Positions 5,025-8,536 of a stretch of DNA of 8,536 bases are shown piece by piece. The stretch is taken from positions 1 through 8,536 of the forward strand of contig JAITVE010000157.1 of NCBI GenBank assembly GCA_031285975.1, in the 5' to 3' direction. The notes under the pieces were generated by a model. The model did no database searches. It was given only the letters and a program-made list of their open reading frames with translations, and had not been told where the DNA came from. The position numbers and the translations under genes were made by a program. The DNA is from Candidatus Adiutrix sp. Its GTDB lineage: Bacteria; Desulfobacterota; Desulfarculia; Adiutricales; Adiutricaceae. Position 1 is the stretch's first letter, and each line of letters opens with the position of its first letter.

Positions 5025-6530
5025 TTAGTTAAAGAACAGGTCGATGGTCTCCTTATCCGACTTTTTGCCGAACTGACAGCCGATGACGAACACGACAATG
5101 GATATCAGTATGGAGGGCACAATCGGCGTCATCCCGAAGAAGCTTATCTTCTGCGTCGTAATAATTAAAAACGCTGCGACGCTGATGACGGAGGACAACA
5201 GGGCCCCCGTGGCGTTGGCGCCCTTCCAGTACAGCCCGAAGAGGATGGGGCAGAGGAAGGCGCATTCCAGGCCGCCCATGGCGAAGAGGTTGATCCACAC
5301 GATGAGGTCGGGCGGATAGATGGTGAAAAGGAAGACGATGAAGCCCACCACGAAGGTGGTGGCGGTGCTCATGGCGCTGATTTTCTTGGTGAAGGCCGCG
5401 TCGGTTTTGGCCGCGCCCTCGCCTTTTTCCTTGGCGATGTAGTTGAGGTACAGGTCTTTGATGAGGGCCGCCGAAGCCAAAAGCAACAGCGCCGAGACCG
5501 TGGACATAACCGCCGACAGCGGCGCGGCGATGAAGAGGCCCGCCATCACCGGGTTCATGTGCTTCATAACCACGGCGGGAATGACGTAGTCAGCGGTTTT
5601 GACTTCGTTGGGGTCGAGGATGGCGGGGATCAAAACGCCCGCGAAGTGCATGACCAGCATGAGGAAGCCCACCACGATGGTGCCGTAGATCATGGCGTCG
5701 TGGAGGGACTTGGTGTTTTTAAAGCCCATGCCGCGCACGGCGGTCTGCGGCAGGCCCAGAACGCCGATACCCACCAGCACCCAGAAGGACATGAGGTAAT
5801 TCTTGGCCAGGGTGCCGCCGGAGGTGATGTCGCTCCACACCGGGTTCACGGTGTTGAGCTTGGTGGTGATGGCCTCCAGCCCGCCGCCCACGCTGATGAT
5901 GGTGTAGAGGATGATGAAGCCGCCCAGCACCATAATCAGGCCCTGGATGGTGTCGGTGATGACCACGGCCTGGAAGCCGCCGATGGCGGTGTAGAGGATG
6001 ACCACCACGCCGAAGAGCACCAGGCCCCAGATGTAGGGCATACCGGTGACGGTTTCAAACAAAATCGCGCCGCCCAGGAACTGGGAAACCATCTGGGCCA
6101 TGAAGAACAGAATGAGGGCCACAGTGGAGATAATGACCACGGCCGGGGATTTGTAGCGGGCCCGGAGATAGTCGGTGACCGTCACGGCCTCGGTTTTGCG
6201 GGCGATAATGGCGAATTTCTTGCCCAGAATACCCAGGATGATGAAGGCCGTGGGCACCTGAATCATGGAGAGATACACCCAGGACAAGCCCCGGCTGTAG
6301 GCCACGCCGGGGCCGCCGATGAAGCTGCTGGCGCTGGTGAAGGTGGCGATGAGGGTCATGGCCAAAACCAGCCCGCCCATGGAACGGCCGCCGATGAAGT
6401 AGTTGTTGACAAAGCCTTTACCGGCGGCCGCGTCTTTGCGGGCCTGGATTTTACTGGCGTACAGGCCAATGGCCAGGTTGGCGAGCAGGTAAATGACCAG
6501 AACGGTTATCAGGGTTGCTGAGTATGACAT
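5025..6530 (-). CDS. panF: Sodium/pantothenate symporter PanF
   Basis: Inner-membrane Na+/solute symporter (SSS family) importing pantothenate (vitamin B5). It has 501 residues and about 13 membrane segments, with close agreement to E. coli PanF (483). Matching blocks are YFIGGRSMGGLVLAMTL (44-60), SASSFIGGPGVAY (67-79), ILGKKFAIIAR (101-111), the SSS signature GGFQAVVITDTIQGLIMVLG (184-203), SFWVLVGIGVLGLPQTAVR (248-266), MSTVSALLLLASAALIKDLY (342-361), with S/T residues where the family binds Na+, and NLFAMGGLE (414-422). ATG 6530 is preceded by GAGAGGAAA that overlaps the end of yhdT. An in-frame start at 6584 would lie inside yhdT and add a basic, non-membrane tail. The yhdT stop is 13 nt upstream, so translation of the two is probably coupled. 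The PanF call is strong, though PanF-like paralogues can carry related acids. Confidence 0.92.
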   Translation of the reverse strand: MSYSATLITVLVIYLLANLAIGLYASKIQARKDAAAGKGFVNNYFIGGRSMGGLVLAMTLIATFTSASSFIGGPGVAYSRGLSWVYLSMIQVPTAFIILGILGKKFAIIARKTEAVTVTDYLRARYKSPAVVIISTVALILFFMAQMVSQFLGGAILFETVTGMPYIWGLVLFGVVVILYTAIGGFQAVVITDTIQGLIMVLGGFIILYTIISVGGGLEAITTKLNTVNPVWSDITSGGTLAKNYLMSFWVLVGIGVLGLPQTAVRGMGFKNTKSLHDAMIYGTIVVGFLMLVMHFAGVLIPAILDPNEVKTADYVIPAVVMKHMNPVMAGLFIAAPLSAVMSTVSALLLLASAALIKDLYLNYIAKEKGEGAAKTDAAFTKKISAMSTATTFVVGFIVFLFTIYPPDLIVWINLFAMGGLECAFLCPILFGLYWKGANATGALLSSVISVAAFLIITTQKISFFGMTPIVPSILISIVVFVIGCQFGKKSDKETIDLFFN

Positions 6531-6543
6531 GGCTCTTTTCCTC

Positions 6544-6828
6544 TCACTTCTTCGCGGCTTCGGGGTCGTCGGCTGCTTCTTCAAGGCTGAAATTCTTGAA
6601 GAAGAGTTTTACCACAATAATCGTGGCCGCGGAAAACAGCACGTAGCCCACCACGCTGCTCAAGAGGAACCAGTTGGGTATGCCCATGGTATAGCTCTGG
6701 TTTTCGCCCGCCAGCCCGTAGCCTGTGAAATACCACCACAGGAAAAAAATCACATACATAGCCACGGAAATGAGCGCCTCTTTTTTCATCTGGGCGTTCC
6801 GTTCCCGTTCGGTCAGTTTTTGATCCAT
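6544..6828 (-). CDS. yhdT: YhdT family (DUF997) small membrane protein, PanF partner
   Basis: A 94-residue inner-membrane protein of the DUF997/YhdT family, encoded next to panF in E. coli and many other bacteria. It has a charged N-terminus, a first membrane helix (about 19-37, with FFLWWYFTGYG), the family motif GIPNWF (49-54; E. coli has GFPRWF), a second helix (about 55-76), and an acidic tail with FSLEEAADD where E. coli YhdT has IPLEDDDAA. It is presumed to be a small subunit of the symporter, as similar 2-TM partners are for other SSS carriers; this is not proven. AAGGAGGA precedes ATG 6828. It lies 34 nt after panE and 13 nt before panF on the same strand. Confidence 0.88.
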   Translation of the reverse strand: MDQKLTERERNAQMKKEALISVAMYVIFFLWWYFTGYGLAGENQSYTMGIPNWFLLSSVVGYVLFSAATIIVVKLFFKNFSLEEAADDPEAAKK

Positions 6829-6862
6829 GCTTCGTCCTCCTTGTTGTTAGGGAATGTAGCCA

Positions 6863-7792
6863 TTATGCCTTGGGGTAACTGCTTTGAATGGTTTTAATCA
6901 GGCTGGTCAAAACGGCGTTCACCGGGGTGGGCACGCCGGTTTCCAGGCCGCCGTCCACCACCGCGCCGTTGATGACCGCGATTTCGGTTTGGCGCTTGGC
7001 CATCACGTCCTGGAGCATGGAGCAGGTGTTCTGCCCGGTCATGCGGGTCACTTCGCGCACGTGCTCCAGAGGGTCGCCCGCCGGGAAGGTTATGCCCTTG
7101 GCCTTGGCCACGGCCAGGCATTCGTTGACCGCCGCTTCCTGGAGGGCCGCGCTCTCGGGAAAGTCCAGAATTTGGCCGTTTTTAATGTTGCACACAGCGG
7201 CAATGGCGTTGATGCCCACGTTGACGCTGAGCTTGCTCCAAATCAGGCCCAGCACGTTGTCGGCCACTTTGCCGAAGAGCCCGGCGCGGTCGAGCACGCC
7301 TTTGAGCCTGGTGACGCGCTCGGTGATTTGGCCGTCCAACTCGCCGATAACCGTGTCGCCCGAGCCGCCCTGGTGGATGCGCCCCGGCCCCTTGATGGAG
7401 GCCCCGAAGGCGGTGGTGCCGGCGATAACCTGTTTGGCGGGCACCACTTTGCAGATTTTTTCCACATTGCCCAGGCCGTTCTGAAGGGTGAGCACCATGG
7501 TGTCCGGCCCGATCAGGGCGGCGGCCTGGCGCACGGCTTCCTCGGTGAGGGTGGCTTTGACGAAAACCACCACCAGCTCGGCGGGCCCGGCCTCGGCGGC
7601 GGAATACATGCCGCGCAGGTTTTTGATAACCTTCTCCCCGTCGGGAGTCATGATGGTGAGGCCGTTTTGGTTGATGGCGTCCATGTGGTCTTTCCAGATG
7701 TCCACCAGGGTGACCTGGTTTTCGCCGGATGAGGCCAGAAAACCGCCGTAGATGCAGCCCATGGCGCCCGCGCCTAAAATTGTGATGTTCAT
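6863..7792 (-). CDS. panE: 2-dehydropantoate 2-reductase family (ketopantoate reductase)
   Basis: A 309-residue cytoplasmic NADP(H) oxidoreductase of the PanE/ApbA family, which reduces ketopantoate to D-pantoate in pantothenate synthesis. The Rossmann motif GAGAMG is at 7-12. VVFVKA gives the conserved K79, followed by LQNGLGN (103-109). The C-terminal helical domain has KLSVNVGINAIAA (187-199), with the catalytic lysine K187 and N195, and SMLQDVMAKRQTEIAVINGA (258-277), with S258, E270 and N275. All key residues are present, so it should be active. ATG 7792 has AAGGAG at good spacing. It lies 13 nt after the TRAP permease and 34 nt before yhdT. Paralogues of this family often act on other 2-keto/2-hydroxy acids, and the transporter-rich setting makes a catabolic or salvage role as likely as the biosynthetic one. 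Confidence 0.88.
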   Translation of the reverse strand: MNITILGAGAMGCIYGGFLASSGENQVTLVDIWKDHMDAINQNGLTIMTPDGEKVIKNLRGMYSAAEAGPAELVVVFVKATLTEEAVRQAAALIGPDTMVLTLQNGLGNVEKICKVVPAKQVIAGTTAFGASIKGPGRIHQGGSGDTVIGELDGQITERVTRLKGVLDRAGLFGKVADNVLGLIWSKLSVNVGINAIAAVCNIKNGQILDFPESAALQEAAVNECLAVAKAKGITFPAGDPLEHVREVTRMTGQNTCSMLQDVMAKRQTEIAVINGAVVDGGLETGVPTPVNAVLTSLIKTIQSSYPKA

Positions 7793-7805
7793 GATAACTC
7801 CTTGG

Positions 7806-8536
7806 TTACTTGCCTTTTACCAAATCGGGCAGGAAGGTCAAAATATCGGGCAGATAGGTAAACAGCAAGAGCACGGCCATCAGGCTGAAAAGATATGGGA
7901 GGATGCGCTTGCTGATGCTTTCCACCGTGGCCCCGGACACGTTGGCGGCCACATAAAGGTTCACGGCCATCGGCGGGGTAATCATGCCGATGGAGGTGTT
8001 GATGACGATAATCAGGCCCAGGGCAATGGGGTCAAGCCCGAACTGTTTGGCGATGGGCAGAAGGATGGGGGTCATCAAAAGAATGATGGACTGGGTTTCC
8101 AAAAAGCAGCCCAGAAACAGCAGGGTCGCGTTCATCATCAGGAAGATGACGTATTTGTTCTGGAACAGTTCCAGCACCGTGCTCATGATTTTGGGGGGAA
8201 TGCCCGCGCTGGTCATCAGCCAGGAAAAGGGCGCGGCCATGGCCACGGTCAACAGCACAATGGCCGTGCTGATGGAGCTTTTGATGAAGATTTTCGGTAA
8301 ATCCTTAAACGGCAGTTCCTGGTAAACCAGGCAGCTGATGCCGAAGGCGTAGACGCAGGCCAGGGCCGCCGCTTCGGTGGGGGTGCAGAATTTGCCGTAA
8401 ATGCCGCCGAGGATGATGACGGGCATCATGAGCGCGGCGATGGCGTCCACAAAGGCTTTGGCGATAACGGCGAAGGGGAGGCGCTCCACCGAGCGTTTCT
8501 CGAATTTCGCGCAGGTGAGGATGCTCACCGCCACCA
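7806..8536 (-). CDS. dctM: TRAP transporter large permease, DctM type (5' end outside window)
   Basis: The C-terminal 243 residues or so of a TRAP large permease, an inner-membrane protein that takes up organic acids with Na+, fed by a periplasmic binding protein. Family hallmarks are GGIYGKFCTPTEAAALA (43-59 of the visible part), PFSWLMTSAGIPP (102-114), GCFLETQSIILLMTPILLPI (142-161) and TSIGMITPPMAVNLYVAA (180-197). There are about seven hydrophobic segments in the visible piece. Full-length DctM is near 425-430 residues, so a little over half is here. The reading frame runs off the window edge, and the GTG at 8534 is not taken as a start. The small permease (DctQ) and binding protein (DctP) are expected upstream, beyond 8536. 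Its stop lies 13 nt before panE, pointing to one operon. The substrate is unknown, possibly a pantoate-like or other hydroxy/keto acid. Confidence 0.92.
   Translation of the reverse strand, partial: VAVSILTCAKFEKRSVERLPFAVIAKAFVDAIAALMMPVIILGGIYGKFCTPTEAAALACVYAFGISCLVYQELPFKDLPKIFIKSSISTAIVLLTVAMAAPFSWLMTSAGIPPKIMSTVLELFQNKYVIFLMMNATLLFLGCFLETQSIILLMTPILLPIAKQFGLDPIALGLIIVINTSIGMITPPMAVNLYVAANVSGATVESISKRILPYLFSLMAVLLLFTYLPDILTFLPDLVKGK

Noticed and set aside
5559..6521. 320-codon + strand open frame rich in His, Asp and Gly
   Set aside because: It is antisense to panF; the composition is what the reverse complement of a membrane-protein gene gives. No domain and no ribosome site.
6531..6584. 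18-residue N-terminal extension of PanF from a start at 6584
   Set aside because: It overlaps the yhdT coding region, is very basic, and has no PanF counterpart; ATG 6530 has a good ribosome site.
6884..7732. 282-codon + strand open frame
   Set aside because: Antisense shadow of panE, which has all its catalytic and cofactor residues.

Overview
The window looks like chromosomal DNA of a Gram-negative, probably anaerobic bacterium. Most genes are about 60% G+C with strongly G/C-ending codons. It carries TRAP and sodium/solute symporters and a C_GCAxxG_C_C redox-type protein. A gut or sediment Desulfovibrionaceae-like host (Desulfovibrio/Bilophila type) would fit, but this is an impression from gene content and composition, not proof.

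Left part (1-1621, + strand): a CorA-family divalent cation channel, followed 16 nt later by a RutE/HadB-type nitroreductase (malonic semialdehyde reductase family).

Middle part (1622-3293) is the unusual region. Three copies of a 104-bp, two-hairpin, MITE-like repeat with TA at both ends lie here. One copy is at 1639-1742. Two tandem copies sharing a TA lie in the opposite orientation at 2938-3143. Between them are two minus-strand genes. One is a C_GCAxxG_C_C protein of normal composition whose first possible ATG directly abuts a repeat. The other is a clearly AT-richer gene whose product joins an immunity-like helical N-terminus to a CPCC-type zinc ribbon. No transposase is present, so the repeats would have to be moved by an enzyme encoded elsewhere.

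Right part (3294-8536, all minus strand): reading in the direction of transcription, a TRAP large permease (DctM, cut by the window edge), a PanE-family ketopantoate reductase, YhdT (DUF997), the sodium/pantothenate symporter PanF, a strong Rho-independent terminator, and an Amidohydrolase_3 (YtcJ-like) enzyme. The first four genes are closely spaced with good ribosome binding sites and look like one operon for uptake and metabolism of pantothenate or a related branched hydroxy/keto acid. The amidohydrolase follows the terminator with no clear promoter of its own. A pantothenate/pantoate catabolic or salvage module is a testable reading, not a demonstrated one.

The most interesting items are the repeat family and its arrangement around the low-G+C immunity-like gene, the promoter-like sequence inside the repeat that points at a start codon, and the PanF/YhdT/PanE/TRAP/amidohydrolase cluster.
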